Shown here piece by piece: positions 1-8,890 of a DNA stretch of 64,000 bases. Origin of the DNA: Myxococcales bacterium (GTDB lineage Bacteria > Myxococcota > Myxococcia > Myxococcales > Anaeromyxobacteraceae). Positions within the stretch are counted from its first letter, which is position 1; each line of letters opens with the position of its first letter. A model generated the notes under the pieces. The model was not told the DNA's origin and did not search any database. It saw only the letters and a program-made list of their open reading frames with translations. The stretch lies in NCBI GenBank assembly GCA_021806645.1, contig JAJZQX010000003.1, positions 62,001 to 126,000 of the forward strand, in the 5' to 3' direction. A program made the position numbers and the translations under genes.

Positions 1-1490
1 TCGAGGCCGCCGTGGCCGGCATCGACCACGATCCGCCGGACCGGGCGCCTGCTCCCCTCCCCCTCCCCGGAAGTGGCGGGCGCGCTGGCGGTGGCGCCGC
101 CGGCAGGTGGCGGGGTGGGCGTGGCCTGGTCCCTGGCCGAGTCGCGCGCCTCCCGCTCGGCCAGCCGGATCCCCACGTCGACGATGAGCCGCGGCGGATC
201 GTCGAGCCGGTAGAAGCGGACGTCGTCGCTCCCGGGGAGGTCGAGCACCACGCGGACCGTCTCGGCATCGTGCTGCGCCGAGCGGACCCGATCGACCTGG
301 TCGCCCTCCACGCGGCGCGCCTGGGCCGAGCCCTCCAGCCTGGCCGGGCGGAAGTCGAGCGCCAGCCGGCGAGGCGCGCCGCCCGCCGCGGGCAGCTCGA
401 ACCTCTGCCAGCCGACCCAGTGGTCGAGCGAGATGGCGACGCGCGTGTAGTCCTCGCCGGCCCAGGCCCTGACCTCGCCGATGCTGGCGGTGCCGGCGCC
501 GTTGGAGCTGCCGAGCTCGAGCGCCGGGGGCGCCTTGAGGTCGGCCACCGCCGCCTCCAGTTCCGGCTCGGGCACGGGATCCAGTTCGGGCCCGGCCGGC
601 GGTGGCGCGGGCGGCGCCGGGAGGCGGGCGGGTCCTCCCCGGGAGGGGGCGGTCGCCACCGCCGGCTTCCGCTGGCGCGGCGCCGCCGGGTGATCGTCGC
701 CCGCCTCGCGCCGGATGGCGGCCGCGAAGCGCGCGGCGTCGCGGGCGCCCAGCCTCTGGGCCCGCCGGGCCAGCAGGAGGGCGGCGTTGCGGTCGGCCTC
801 GTTGGCCGACCAGCGGTATAGGGCGTAGCGGGCGCGCGCCGCCTCCAGCGTGGCCACGGGAGCGTCCTTGCCGACGGCGGTCTTCAGGAGCGCCCTGATG
901 GCCCTGTCCCACAGGTGATGGTAGCGCCGCCTCACCGGGTCGCGCATCAGCGCCTTGAGCTGCGTGCGGGCCCCCTCGAACCTGGCGCCGTGCGCCGGCG
1001 GGCGAGGCGCGACCCGGGCGGCCGGCGCGGGCGCGCGCGCGGAACTCCCCCGGGCCCGGGCCATCGCCACCGCCCCCTTCTCCTTTCGCCGCACCCCATG
1101 CGGGCGATCTTCACCCGCCTCGCGCCGGATGGCGGCACTCAGCTTCGCGGCGTCGCGGGCGCCCAGCCTCTCCGCCTTCCTGGCCAGGCGCAGCGCGGCG
1201 TCGCGGTCGGACTCGCGGGCCGACCAGCGATAGAGCGCGTAACGGGCGCGGGCCGCCCCCAGCGTCGCCACCGGCGCGTCCTTGCCGACGGCGGCGGCCT
1301 GCAGCGCCTTGATGGCCTTCTCCCAGTTCTGGTGGTAGCGCCGCTTCACCCGGTCGCGCTTCAGCGCGTTCAACCGCGCGCTCGCCGCCTCGAACCTGGC
1401 GCCGTGCGCGGGCCGGCGCTGCGCGCTCCGGGCGGCCGGCGCGGGCGCGGCCAGCAGGACCGAGAGGATCAGCGGAAGGGCGGCACCCAT
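1..1490 (-). CDS. N-acetylmuramoyl-L-alanine amidase, AMIN and Amidase_3 domains (partial, C-terminus beyond left edge)
   Basis: Hydrolyses the amide bond between N-acetylmuramic acid and the stem peptide of peptidoglycan, acting in the periplasm during cell separation. I read 496 residues from ATG at 1490. A hydrophobic leader (about residues 1-20) looks like a signal peptide. Two near-identical basic, Ala-rich helical units follow (about residues 13-125 and 151-263), then a Pro-rich linker, an AMIN domain (about 333-440) and, at the window edge, the start of the zinc amidase domain with the motif RRIVVDAGHGGLD, whose His is the first expected zinc ligand. The rest of the catalytic domain lies outside the window. 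The N-terminal units recall TPR-like regions. There is no clear Shine-Dalgarno sequence, so the start rests on the signal peptide. The family call is strong from AMIN plus the DAGHGG motif. Confidence 0.9.
   Translation of the reverse strand, partial: MGAALPLILSVLLAAPAPAARSAQRRPAHGARFEAASARLNALKRDRVKRRYHQNWEKAIKALQAAAVGKDAPVATLGAARARYALYRWSARESDRDAALRLARKAERLGARDAAKLSAAIRREAGEDRPHGVRRKEKGAVAMARARGSSARAPAPAARVAPRPPAHGARFEGARTQLKALMRDPVRRRYHHLWDRAIRALLKTAVGKDAPVATLEAARARYALYRWSANEADRNAALLLARRAQRLGARDAARFAAAIRREAGDDHPAAPRQRKPAVATAPSRGGPARLPAPPAPPPAGPELDPVPEPELEAAVADLKAPPALELGSSNGAGTASIGEVRAWAGEDYTRVAISLDHWVGWQRFELPAAGGAPRRLALDFRPARLEGSAQARRVEGDQVDRVRSAQHDAETVRVVLDLPGSDDVRFYRLDDPPRLIVDVGIRLAEREARDSARDQATPTPPPAGGATASAPATSGEGEGSRRPVRRIVVDAGHGGL
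702..1451 (-). repeat. In-frame tandem duplication, period 414 bp, inside the amidase gene
   Basis: Two direct copies, about 702-1037 and 1116-1451, match over most of their length at a constant offset of 414 bp (138 codons). Shared landmarks are the string cgcctcgcgccggatggcgg at 702 and 1116 and ccgggcggccggcgcgggcg at 1014 and 1428. Both copies encode the same helical unit, including VGKDAPVATL and ARARYALYRWSA. Confidence 0.9.
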
Positions 1491-1574
1491 TCGCGCTGAC
1501 TGTCACCCCGCCCGATATCGCAGTCCACTTTTCGGCGGCGGGGGTATCATCCTCGTCTCTCCAGGAGGTCCGAC

Positions 1575-2240
1575 ATGGCGAACGGGAAGCGGGTGGGCGT
1601 GCTCCTCTCCGGCTGCGGGTTCCTCGATGGCGCCGAGATCCACGAGGCGACCTGCACCCTCCTCTCCCTCGACCGGCGCGGCGCGACGCTGGTGGCGATG
1701 GCGCCCGACAAGCCGCAGCTCCATGTGATCGACCACGTGGCCCAGAAGCCGCAGGCCGGCGCGACGCGCAACGTGCTGCAGGAGGCGGCGCGGATCGTCC
1801 GCGGCCGGATCACCCCGCTCAAGGGGGTGAATGCCGACCAGCTCGACGCCCTCATCCTGCCTGGCGGGTTCGGCGCGGCCAAGAACCTCTGCACCTACGC
1901 CGTGGACGGTGCGGCCATGAAGGTCGATCCCGACGTCGAGCGGCTGGTGCTGGCGATGCGCGCCGCCAGGAAGCCGATGGGCTTCATCTGCATCGCCCCG
2001 GTCATCGCCGCCAGGCTCTTCGGCTCGGACCACGTCAAGGTCACCATCGGCAACGACCCGGCCACCGCCGGTCACATCGCCTCCTGGGGTGCCGAGCACG
2101 TGGAGTGCGCCGTGGACCAGATCGTGGTGGATCAGCGGCTAGAGCTGGTCTCCACGCCGGCCTACATGCTGGGACCGTGGATCGCTCCGGTGGCGACCGG
2201 CATCGACAAGCTGGTCGGCGCCGTGCTCGAAATGGCCTGA
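1575..2240 (+). CDS. elbB: ElbB/SCRP-27A family DJ-1/PfpI-like protein (glyoxalase III-like)
   Basis: A 221-residue class I glutamine-amidotransferase-like (DJ-1/PfpI superfamily) protein of the ElbB family. The E. coli member has weak glyoxalase III activity and was linked to isoprenoid biosynthesis; its physiological role is not settled. The sequence shows the family N-terminus (VGVLLSGCGFLDGAEIHE), the LILPGGFGAAKN strand-turn, and the nucleophile elbow GFICIAP with Cys139; Glu22 fits the usual acidic partner. Length is normal. A very good ribosome site (aggagg, 7 nt upstream) fixes the ATG at 1575. The gene is divergent from the amidase, and a short dyad (2234-2248) covers its stop codon. 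Cytoplasmic, probably single-gene unit. Confidence 0.93.
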   Translation: MANGKRVGVLLSGCGFLDGAEIHEATCTLLSLDRRGATLVAMAPDKPQLHVIDHVAQKPQAGATRNVLQEAARIVRGRITPLKGVNADQLDALILPGGFGAAKNLCTYAVDGAAMKVDPDVERLVLAMRAARKPMGFICIAPVIAARLFGSDHVKVTIGNDPATAGHIASWGAEHVECAVDQIVVDQRLELVSTPAYMLGPWIAPVATGIDKLVGAVLEMA

Positions 2241-2414
2241 AACAGGCCGTGACTCAGGGTGGGTGAATGTACCCAACCGGGGCCTAACGCGACTTAGTCT
2301 CAAGGCCGCGACATTCCGTCACTATTTGCTGGCCATCCGATGAATTCTGGCTAGCATCGCGCGTCCAATCAAACGGGCGGGCTGGTCCGCCCCAGGTTCC
2401 CAGGAGCAGGAAAA
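2241..2414. other. Intergenic region upstream of the cytochrome gene
   Basis: 174 bp of lower GC than the flanks, expected to hold the cytochrome promoter. I see a small hairpin at 2234-2248 (GGCCTG/CAGGCC) over the elbB stop codon. I see no convincing -35/-10 pair. A GG-N10-GC pair at 2349-2362 has the spacing of a sigma-54 site but a poor match otherwise. Confidence 0.4.
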
Positions 2415-2705
2415 GTGAACAAGATCTTCGCTGGTCTCGTCGCCGCCATCGTCTTCTCCGCCGGCGTCGCTGCCGCCGCCGAGTCCCCCGCCACCATCAC
2501 CTTCGACACCAAGAACGGCAAGGTGACCTTCCCCCACAAGGCGCACCAGGACCGGTTCAAGGGCGACTGCACCAAGTGCCACGCCGACAAGACCGGGGGC
2601 AAGATCGCTGGCTGGTCCAAGGACAAGGCCCACGGCCTCTGCCGGAAGTGCCACCAGACCGAGAAGAAGGGCCCCACCAAGTGCGTGGACTGCCACAAGA
2701 AGTAG
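2415..2705 (+). CDS. Periplasmic triheme cytochrome c7 (PpcA-like)
   Basis: A 96-residue periplasmic electron carrier. A signal peptide covers about residues 1-22. The mature part carries three CXXCH heme sites (52-56, 76-80, 90-94) and three further His residues (41, 44, 73) that would serve as distal ligands, giving three bis-His hemes. The spacing, the FPHKAHQ segment and the GPTKC..CHKK ending match the Geobacter PpcA family, which shuttles electrons between the inner membrane and outer-membrane or extracellular acceptors. The start is GTG at 2415, with an AGGAG ribosome site upstream. It stands alone, with no other redox gene nearby. It is followed by a hairpin terminator shared with mutS. 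Confidence 0.95.
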   Translation: MNKIFAGLVAAIVFSAGVAAAAESPATITFDTKNGKVTFPHKAHQDRFKGDCTKCHADKTGGKIAGWSKDKAHGLCRKCHQTEKKGPTKCVDCHKK

Positions 2706-2734
2706 TCGCGCCGCGACGAGCTGCTTGAAGTGCC

Positions 2735-2764
2735 GAGGGGCCGGGCTACCGGCCCCTCTTCTAT
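2735..2764. terminator. Bidirectional intrinsic terminator between cytochrome c7 and mutS
   Basis: A perfect 10-bp stem (2735-2744 with 2749-2758) closes a GCTA loop and is followed on the + strand by cttctatt. It sits between two convergent genes and includes no coding sequence, so it can end both transcripts. Confidence 0.75.
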
Positions 2765-5421
2765 TGTCGCCCCAGCTTCTTCTTCCAGCCCGCCAGCAGG
2801 TTGAGCGCGTCGAGCGGCCGCAGCGCGTCCATGTCGAGCGCCTGCAGCTCGTCGCGCAGCGCCATCAGCGCCGGGTCCGGCGCCGCGCCGAAGAGGCCGA
2901 GCTGGCCTTCCAGGCCCCTGGCGGCCGGCCGCCCCTTCGACTGGCGGCCGTGAGCCAGCTGCGGGTGGCCCGCCTCGTCCAGCTCCATCGCCTCGAGGTT
3001 CTTCAGGACCTCGCGCGCCCGGGCCAGCACCTCGGCCGGCAGCCCCGCCAGCCGGGCCACCTCGATGCCGTAGCTGCGCGAGGCGCCGCCGGCCACCAGC
3101 TTGCGCAGGAAGACCACCTTGTCGCCCACCTCGCGCGCCGAGATGGAGACGTTCTTCACCCGCGGCCGCTCGCGGTCCAGCTCCTGCAACTCGTGGTAGT
3201 GGGTGGCGAAGAGGGTCCGGCAGCCGATCCGATCGTGGAGGTGCTCGGCGACCGCCCAGGCGAGCGAGACCCCGTCGAAGGTCGAGGTGCCGCGCCCGAT
3301 CTCGTCGAGCACCACCAGCGAGCGGCGGGTGGCGTTGTGGAGGATGGCGGCGGTCTCGGTCATCTCCACCATGAAGGTGGAGCGGCCCCGCGCCAGGTCG
3401 TCGGAGGCCCCCACCCGCGTGAAGATCCGGTCGGCCAGGCCGATGCGGGCCCGTCGCGCCGGCACGAAGCTGCCCATCTGGGCCAGCAGCGTGGCCAGCG
3501 CCGCCTGCCGCATGATGGTGCTCTTGCCCGACATGTTCGGGCCGGTGATGATCAGCAGCGAGCCGTGGCGCGCCGACGCCGCCTCGCCCGACGACGAGAC
3601 CGCCACGTCGTTGGGGACGAAGCCGCCCGAGTCGGCCGGCAGCATCGCCTCGACCACCGGGTGCCTGGCGTCGGTCAGCTCCAGCGTCTCCGACCCGTCC
3701 ACCTCCGGGCGGCAGTAGCCCTTCTCCGAGGCCACCTCGGCCAGGGCGCGCAGCACGTCGGCCACCGCCACCGCCTGCGCCGCGGTCCGCAGCCGGGCCC
3801 CTTCGGCCACCACCCGCTGGCGCAGCGCCTCGTAGAGCGTCTGCTCCAGCGCCCCGCGCCGCTCCTCCGCGGTCAGCACCTTCTCCTCGAACCCCTTCAG
3901 CTCCTCGGTGACGAACCGCTCGCCGCCCACCGTGGTCTGGCGCCGCTGGTAGTCGGCCGGCACGGCGTGGAGGTTGGCCCTGGTGACCTCGATGAAGTAG
4001 CCGAAGACCTTGTTGTAGCGGACCTTGAGCGAGTTGATGCCGGTCCGCTCCTTCTCCCGTGCCTCCAGCCTGGCGATGTACCCCTTGCCGTCCTCGGAGA
4101 TGGTGATCAGCTCGTCCAGCTCCGCCGAGTGGCCGCGCCGGATCAGGCCGCCCTCGGTCAGCGTGGTGGGCGGCTCCTCGGCCACGGCGGCGTCGAGCTC
4201 GGCGGCCAGCGGCTCCAGCCCCCGCAGCCCGGCCCCGGCCCGCGCCAGCAGCGGCGAGGCCCGGGCCTCCAGCAGCTCGGCCAGCGCCGGCAGCGCCAGC
4301 ATCGCCCCGCAGAGCGCCCGCAGGTCGCGGGCGTTCCCCTGCCGCAGCGTGAGGCGCGAGACCAGCCGCTCCACGTCGGCCACCGGCTTGAGCGTCCGCT
4401 CGAGCTCGCCGCGCAACACCGCCGAGGTGAAGAGCTCCTCCACCGCGTCTAGCCTGGCCTGGATGGGCGCCAGCTCGGCCAGCGGGTAGCGGAGCCAGTC
4501 GGCCAGCAGCCGGGCGCCGGGCGCGGTCACGGTCCGGTCGAGCTGCGCCAGCAGCGTCCCCTTCTTCTTGCTCCCCTGCAGCGTCCGCTCCAGCTCCAGG
4601 TTGGCCCGGGTCGCCTCGTCGATGAGCAGCACCCCGTCGGTGGCCAGCCGCGAGATCCGGTCGACGTGGCTGGCCGGCGCCCGCTGGGTCTCGGCCAGGT
4701 AGGCGAGCGCGGCTGCGGCCGCCCCCAGCCCGAGCCGCTGCCCGGTCACGCCGTAGCCGTCGAGCGACGGGACCCGCAGGTGGCGCTCGAGCTGCTGCTC
4801 GCCCCGCTCGAACTCGGCGTCGTCGCGCAGCACGTAGGGCGCCCCGGCCGCGGCCGCCACCGCCTTGACCCGCTCCAGCGGCGTGGCCCGAGCGAAGAGC
4901 AGCTCGCGCGCCCCGGCCCGGCGCAGCTCGTCCACCAGGCGGGCCTCCGACTCGACCTCGCCGCAGCGCAGCTGCCCGGTGGTGGTCTCGAGCAGCGCCA
5001 GCCCCGCGCCCACGTCACCGAACGCGATGGCGGCCAGGCAGACCGCCTCGCCCGGCTCGATGGTCTGGTCGTCGAAGACCGTGCCGGGCGTGATGACGCG
5101 GGTGACGTCGCGCCTCACCAGCGTGCCCTTGCCGGGCTCCTCGACCTGGTCGCAGATGGCGACCTTGAACCCCTGCGCCAGCAGCCGCGCCACGTGGCCG
5201 CGGGCCGCGTGGTAGGGGACGCCGCACATGGGGACCTTGTCGTCCCCCTTGGAGCGGGCGGTGAGCGTGATCTGCAGCGCCCGCGAGGCCACCACGGCGT
5301 CCTCGAAGAACATCTCGTAGAAGTCGCCGAGCCGGAAGAAGAGGATGGTGTCGGGGTACCTCTCCTTCAGCTCGAGGTACTGCCGCATCATCGGCGTGGG
5401 CGCCGCCGCGATCTCCGCCAT
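2761..5421 (-). CDS. mutS: DNA mismatch repair protein MutS
   Basis: Recognises base mismatches and small loops and recruits MutL. 886 residues, normal for MutS1. The N-terminal mismatch-binding domain has the Phe-Tyr-Glu motif in FRLGDFYEMFFEDA. The connector, lever and clamp regions follow, then an ABC-type ATPase with Walker A TGPNMSGKST near residue 625, DEIGRGTSTFDG (Walker B and signature region) and ATHYHEL. The start is the ATG at 5421, giving MAEIAAAPTPMMRQY; a longer in-frame start exists at 5472 but would add non-homologous residues and overlap the divergent gene. Only 50 bp separate it from the UbiB-family gene. mutL lies about 15 kb away on the same strand. Confidence 0.98.
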   Translation of the reverse strand: MAEIAAAPTPMMRQYLELKERYPDTILFFRLGDFYEMFFEDAVVASRALQITLTARSKGDDKVPMCGVPYHAARGHVARLLAQGFKVAICDQVEEPGKGTLVRRDVTRVITPGTVFDDQTIEPGEAVCLAAIAFGDVGAGLALLETTTGQLRCGEVESEARLVDELRRAGARELLFARATPLERVKAVAAAAGAPYVLRDDAEFERGEQQLERHLRVPSLDGYGVTGQRLGLGAAAAALAYLAETQRAPASHVDRISRLATDGVLLIDEATRANLELERTLQGSKKKGTLLAQLDRTVTAPGARLLADWLRYPLAELAPIQARLDAVEELFTSAVLRGELERTLKPVADVERLVSRLTLRQGNARDLRALCGAMLALPALAELLEARASPLLARAGAGLRGLEPLAAELDAAVAEEPPTTLTEGGLIRRGHSAELDELITISEDGKGYIARLEAREKERTGINSLKVRYNKVFGYFIEVTRANLHAVPADYQRRQTTVGGERFVTEELKGFEEKVLTAEERRGALEQTLYEALRQRVVAEGARLRTAAQAVAVADVLRALAEVASEKGYCRPEVDGSETLELTDARHPVVEAMLPADSGGFVPNDVAVSSSGEAASARHGSLLIITGPNMSGKSTIMRQAALATLLAQMGSFVPARRARIGLADRIFTRVGASDDLARGRSTFMVEMTETAAILHNATRRSLVVLDEIGRGTSTFDGVSLAWAVAEHLHDRIGCRTLFATHYHELQELDRERPRVKNVSISAREVGDKVVFLRKLVAGGASRSYGIEVARLAGLPAEVLARAREVLKNLEAMELDEAGHPQLAHGRQSKGRPAARGLEGQLGLFGAAPDPALMALRDELQALDMDALRPLDALNLLAGWKKKLGRQ

Positions 5422-5471
5422 GGGTGAGCGGTTGTACCGTGAAGGGACCCCGGGTGCTACCATCCGCCCCA

Positions 5472-7223
5472 ATGCTGCGCGAGGCCTTCCAGGACCTGAA
5501 CCGGTTGCGCCAGATCGCGGCGGCGGTGGTCCGGCACGGCTTCGGCGCCTACCTGGCCCGCAGCCGCCTGGCCGAGCAGATCGGCGGCACCCCCGCCGTC
5601 GCCGGCGCCCCCACCAACGGAGAGCGCTCCACCGCGGCCCGCTTCCGCGAGCTGCTGGCCGAGCTCGGCCCCACCTTCATCAAGCTCGGGCAGCTCCTCT
5701 CCACCCGGCGCGACGTGCTCCCGGCCGAGTGGATCAAGGAGTTGGAGACGCTGCAGGACGACTGCCCGCCGCTCCCCATCGCCGACATCCGCCAGGCCCT
5801 GGAGCGCGGCCTGGGGCAGCCCATCGAGGCGGTCTTCGCCGAGCTCGATCCGGTGCCGCTGGCCAGCGCCTCGATCGCCCAGGTCCACCGCGCCCGGACC
5901 CATGGCGGCGAGCAGGTGGTGGTCAAGGTGCAGCGGCCCGACATCCGCTCCCGCATCGAGTCGGACCTGGCGCTCCTCTACTACCTGGCCAGGTTGCTGG
6001 AGGCGGTGGTCGAGGAGACCGGCGTCTACACGCCCACCGCGGTGATCGAGGAGTTCGACCGGACCATCCACGAGGAGCTCGACTTCGAGCACGAGGCGGG
6101 CAACGCGCGCGCCATGCGCGCCGCCAGCGAGGGGCGGGAGCAGATCGTCATCCCGCGCGTCCACGACGCCCTCTCCTCCAGCCAGGTGCTCACGCTCGAC
6201 TACGTCGAGGGGACGCGGCTCAACGACGTCACCACCGAGGGCGGCTTCGACACCGAGCAGATCGCCCGCACCATCATCGAGACGGCCTTCCGCCAGCTCT
6301 TCGAGGACGGGCTGTTCCACGGCGACCCGCACCCGGGCAACATCCTCGTGCAGCCCGGGAACAGGCTGGCGCTCCTCGACTTCGGGCTGGTGGGGCGGCT
6401 CTCCCGCTCGCAGAAGGAGGTGCTGGTAACGCTAATCGTGGCGGTGGCGCTGCGCGACCCCGACTCGATGGCCCGGCTGCTCGACAAGATCGGGGCGCCC
6501 GACTCGCGCGCCCCGGTGGGCGCGCTGCGCGCCGACATCGAGACCATCCTCGACCGCTACCTGGGCCTGCGGCTCGACCAGATCCGGACCGCCACGCTGC
6601 TGGGTGACCTGCTCGACCTGGCGGTGCGCCACAAGATCCGCGTCCCCAAGGAGTACGCGGTGCTGGCCAAGGCGGCCATGACGGTGGAGGGGATCATCCG
6701 CCGGCTCTACCCGACCCTCGACATCCTCGAGGTGGGGCTCCCCTACGCCCGCGAGCTGCTGCTGGCCCGCTTCACGCCGGACGACGCCTCCGGCACCTTC
6801 ATGCGCAGCCTGCTGCGCCTGCAGGGGCTGGCCGAGGACGTGCCGAACCAGCTCTCGCAGGTCCTCGCCGATCTCGAGGGGGGCAAGCTGCGCGTCAACG
6901 TCCGCTCGGCCGACGTCGAGCGGGTCGGCGAGCAGGTTCGAGCGCTCGGCACGCTGGTCTTCCTCGGGCTCATCGCCGCGGCGCTCACCGCCGGAGGGCT
7001 GGTGGTCCTGGCCTTCCGCCCTTCCCCGCTCCCCGGGCTGGCCGCGCTGGCGGCCGCGGCGGTGGTGGCGGGGTTCGCCCTCACCCTCCACCTCGCCCCT
7101 TTCCGGCTCCGCAAGATCTCGATCCGGCGGTTCATCCCTCGTGAGCGGCCAGCACCGTCAGGCTCGCCAGCCACCAGACCTCCAGCGCCGCCGCCAGCAC
7201 CGTCGCCACCGCCGACAGCATGA
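5472..7223 (+). CDS. ABC1/UbiB/AarF-family atypical kinase
   Basis: A 583-residue member of the UbiB/ADCK family, membrane-associated atypical kinases or ATPases that support quinone biosynthesis. Seen in the sequence: the family KxGQ element in [13 protein letters not shown], the Ala-rich nucleotide loop [11 protein letters not shown], the ATP-binding Lys in VVVKVQRP, the catalytic-loop equivalent [12 protein letters not shown], and [10 protein letters not shown] in place of DFG. Two hydrophobic segments near the C-terminus (about residues 495-515 and 520-545) should anchor it in the inner membrane. A Pro-rich tail of about 27 residues extends 92 bp into the convergent neighbour and may be a recent readthrough extension. 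The start is ATG 5472, chosen from the [13 protein letters not shown]-terminus; no strong ribosome site is visible. Confidence 0.93.
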   Translation: MLREAFQDLNRLRQIAAAVVRHGFGAYLARSRLAEQIGGTPAVAGAPTNGERSTAARFRELLAELGPTFIKLGQLLSTRRDVLPAEWIKELETLQDDCPPLPIADIRQALERGLGQPIEAVFAELDPVPLASASIAQVHRARTHGGEQVVVKVQRPDIRSRIESDLALLYYLARLLEAVVEETGVYTPTAVIEEFDRTIHEELDFEHEAGNARAMRAASEGREQIVIPRVHDALSSSQVLTLDYVEGTRLNDVTTEGGFDTEQIARTIIETAFRQLFEDGLFHGDPHPGNILVQPGNRLALLDFGLVGRLSRSQKEVLVTLIVAVALRDPDSMARLLDKIGAPDSRAPVGALRADIETILDRYLGLRLDQIRTATLLGDLLDLAVRHKIRVPKEYAVLAKAAMTVEGIIRRLYPTLDILEVGLPYARELLLARFTPDDASGTFMRSLLRLQGLAEDVPNQLSQVLADLEGGKLRVNVRSADVERVGEQVRALGTLVFLGLIAAALTAGGLVVLAFRPSPLPGLAALAAAAVVAGFALTLHLAPFRLRKISIRRFIPRERPAPSGSPATRPPAPPPAPSPPPTA

Positions 7224-8031
7224 GCGCCGGGCCGAGCATCACCAGCATCGGGGCGCTGGTGGCGAACCCGGTGGCCACGCCACCCACCGACTGGACCGCC
7301 GCGCTCGCCACCAGCGAGAGCACGCCGAAGGCGAGCAGCGCCAGCAGGTAGGCGGCCGGCCGGGCCAGCACCCGGCTGGCGGCCTGCAGCACCGCCTCGA
7401 CCGGGCCGTCGCCACGCACCGCGGTCCGGACCAGGGCCGCGTCGGCCACCGCCGCCGCCAGCAGCGCCACCAGCAGGGCCAGCACCAGCGCCGCGGCCAC
7501 CGCCGCAGCCAGGGCCACCCGCCCGCTCCCCATGGCCACCTGGGAGATCTTGAACGCGGCGAGGGCGACTCCCGCCAGGAACAGCTGCCCGGTCCACTCC
7601 AGCACCAGGCCCAGGACGGCGGTCGGGAGCAGGTGCGGCAGTCCCCAGGCCACACCGGTCGCGAAGCGTGGCTCCCGGTCGCCGGCGGGCCCCATGGCGC
7701 CGGCCAGCGCCGGGAGCGCGCCCGCCACGAAGGCGAGCCGCAGGAGCCAGCCTAGCAGCGCGGCGCACGCCGAGAGCCCCACCACCAGCGCCACGAACCG
7801 CGGCTGCACCAGGACCCAGGCGCCCCCGAGCGCCGGCGCCTCCCCGGAGAACGGGGCCAGTTGGTGCGCCCGCCACGCCCCACGCAGGAGGAGCAGCAGC
7901 GCCACGGCCGTCGCCGGCAGCCCGAGCGCCCGCCGGATCAGGGTCGTCAGGAAGCCGACCGGCACCAGCCAGCGCTCGCGCCACAGCCCGGACATCCCCA
8001 GCCGCATCGCCTCGCCCAGCGTGGCCACCAT
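7132..8031 (-). CDS. Multi-pass membrane protein of unknown function
   Basis: About 299 residues, very rich in Ala, Leu and Val, with roughly six predicted membrane segments and basic loops ([20 protein letters not shown] near the N-terminus). I do not recognise a family with a known function. The start is uncertain: ATG 8031 is used here, and an in-frame start at 8070 would add 13 residues ([13 protein letters not shown]). Neither has a clear ribosome site. It runs divergently from lexA, so its promoter may overlap the SOS control region, and its last 92 bp overlap the 3' end of the UbiB-family gene. The reading frame is supported by clean membrane-protein composition on this strand. Confidence 0.7.
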   Translation of the reverse strand: MVATLGEAMRLGMSGLWRERWLVPVGFLTTLIRRALGLPATAVALLLLLRGAWRAHQLAPFSGEAPALGGAWVLVQPRFVALVVGLSACAALLGWLLRLAFVAGALPALAGAMGPAGDREPRFATGVAWGLPHLLPTAVLGLVLEWTGQLFLAGVALAAFKISQVAMGSGRVALAAAVAAALVLALLVALLAAAVADAALVRTAVRGDGPVEAVLQAASRVLARPAAYLLALLAFGVLSLVASAAVQSVGGVATGFATSAPMLVMLGPALMLSAVATVLAAALEVWWLASLTVLAAHEG

Positions 8032-8130
8032 GCGGCCACCGTACCGGCCAAGGGGGGTGGGCGGCAACACCGGAGCCGGTTCCGCTCCGGGGGGTGCGTT
8101 CGGGCTCGCGCGCCGGGAACTTGCGGTGGA

Positions 8131-8162
8131 CTGAACGGCGTGACAGGATACCCCTGTTCAGG
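8131..8162 (+). promoter_or_regulatory. LexA box / lexA promoter region
   Basis: The 17-mer at 8146-8162 (GGATACCCCTGTTCAGG) matches the published Myxococcus xanthus LexA consensus CTRHAMRYBYGTTCAGS at 14 of 17 positions. A CTGAAC at 8131-8136 forms a wider inverted repeat with GTTCAG at 8156-8161. A weak -35 (TTGCGG, 8121-8126) lies just upstream. The site ends 7 nt before the lexA start codon, as expected for autorepression. Confidence 0.65.
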
Positions 8163-8169
8163 AGGCGTC

Positions 8170-8859
8170 ATGACCGGATTGACCGACCGCCAGCTCGAGG
8201 TGCTTCGCTTCATCGCTCGCGAGATCGAGGAGCGTGGCTATCCGCCCACCATCCGGGAGATCGGCGAGGCGCTCGACATCCGCTCCACCAACGGGGTCAA
8301 CGACCACTTGAAGGCGCTGGAGCGTAAGGGCTTCCTCACCCGCGATCCGGTCAAGTCGCGCGCCCTCATCCCCACCGAGGCGGCCCGCGGCGCGCTCTCC
8401 GGGGCGAGCGGCTCCAGGGGGGCCAAGGTGCTCCACTTCCCCGTCCCCTCCCGGCCCGGCTCGCGGATGGTCGAGGTGCCCATCCTCGGCCGGGTCGCCG
8501 CCGGCCAGCCCATCCTGGCGCAGGAGCGGATCGAGGACACCGTCCAGGTCGACTCCTTCCTGCTGGGCACCAACAAGAAGGTCTACGGCCTGCGGGTGCA
8601 GGGCGACTCGATGATCGGCGACGGCATCCTGCCGGGCGACTACGTCTTCGTGAAGAAGCAACTCAACGCCGAGGACGGCGAGATCGTGGTCGCCATGATC
8701 GACGACGAGGCGACGGTGAAGCGGATGTTCCGCGAGGGCAAGCGGATCCGCTTCCAGCCATCCAACCCGCGCATGGCACCCATCTACGTCGCCGAGGACG
8801 ACTTCCGCTCCACGATGATCCTGGGCGTGGTGGTCGGCGTCTACCGGAAGATGCAGTAA
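8170..8859 (+). CDS. lexA: LexA repressor, SOS response regulator
   Basis: 229 residues. The N-terminal winged helix (about 1-65) contains [26 protein letters not shown], the DNA-recognition region. The C-terminal peptidase domain has the self-cleavage bond Ala111-Gly112 (RVAAGQPI), catalytic Ser147 (QGDSMIGDG) and Lys184 (ATVKRM). In the presence of RecA filaments it cleaves itself and derepresses SOS genes. The ATG at 8170 has an overlapping ribosome site (aggagg) embedded in the LexA box. A linker of about 25 residues before the cleavage site is a little longer than in E. coli LexA. It is convergent with the next gene, with a 31-bp gap. Confidence 0.98.
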   Translation: MTGLTDRQLEVLRFIAREIEERGYPPTIREIGEALDIRSTNGVNDHLKALERKGFLTRDPVKSRALIPTEAARGALSGASGSRGAKVLHFPVPSRPGSRMVEVPILGRVAAGQPILAQERIEDTVQVDSFLLGTNKKVYGLRVQGDSMIGDGILPGDYVFVKKQLNAEDGEIVVAMIDDEATVKRMFREGKRIRFQPSNPRMAPIYVAEDDFRSTMILGVVVGVYRKMQ

Positions 8860-8890
8860 CGCCCGACGCAGGCCGGGATCACGCGCCGAC

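Noticed and set aside
2349-2362. Possible sigma-54 promoter (GG-N10-GC) before the cytochrome gene
   Set aside because: The GG/GC spacing is right but the rest of the consensus does not match, and such pairs are frequent in GC-rich DNA.
2725-4452. Long open frame on the + strand opposite mutS
   Set aside because: It mirrors mutS codons, has no ribosome site and has biased, Arg/Gln/Leu-rich composition typical of GC-rich antisense frames.
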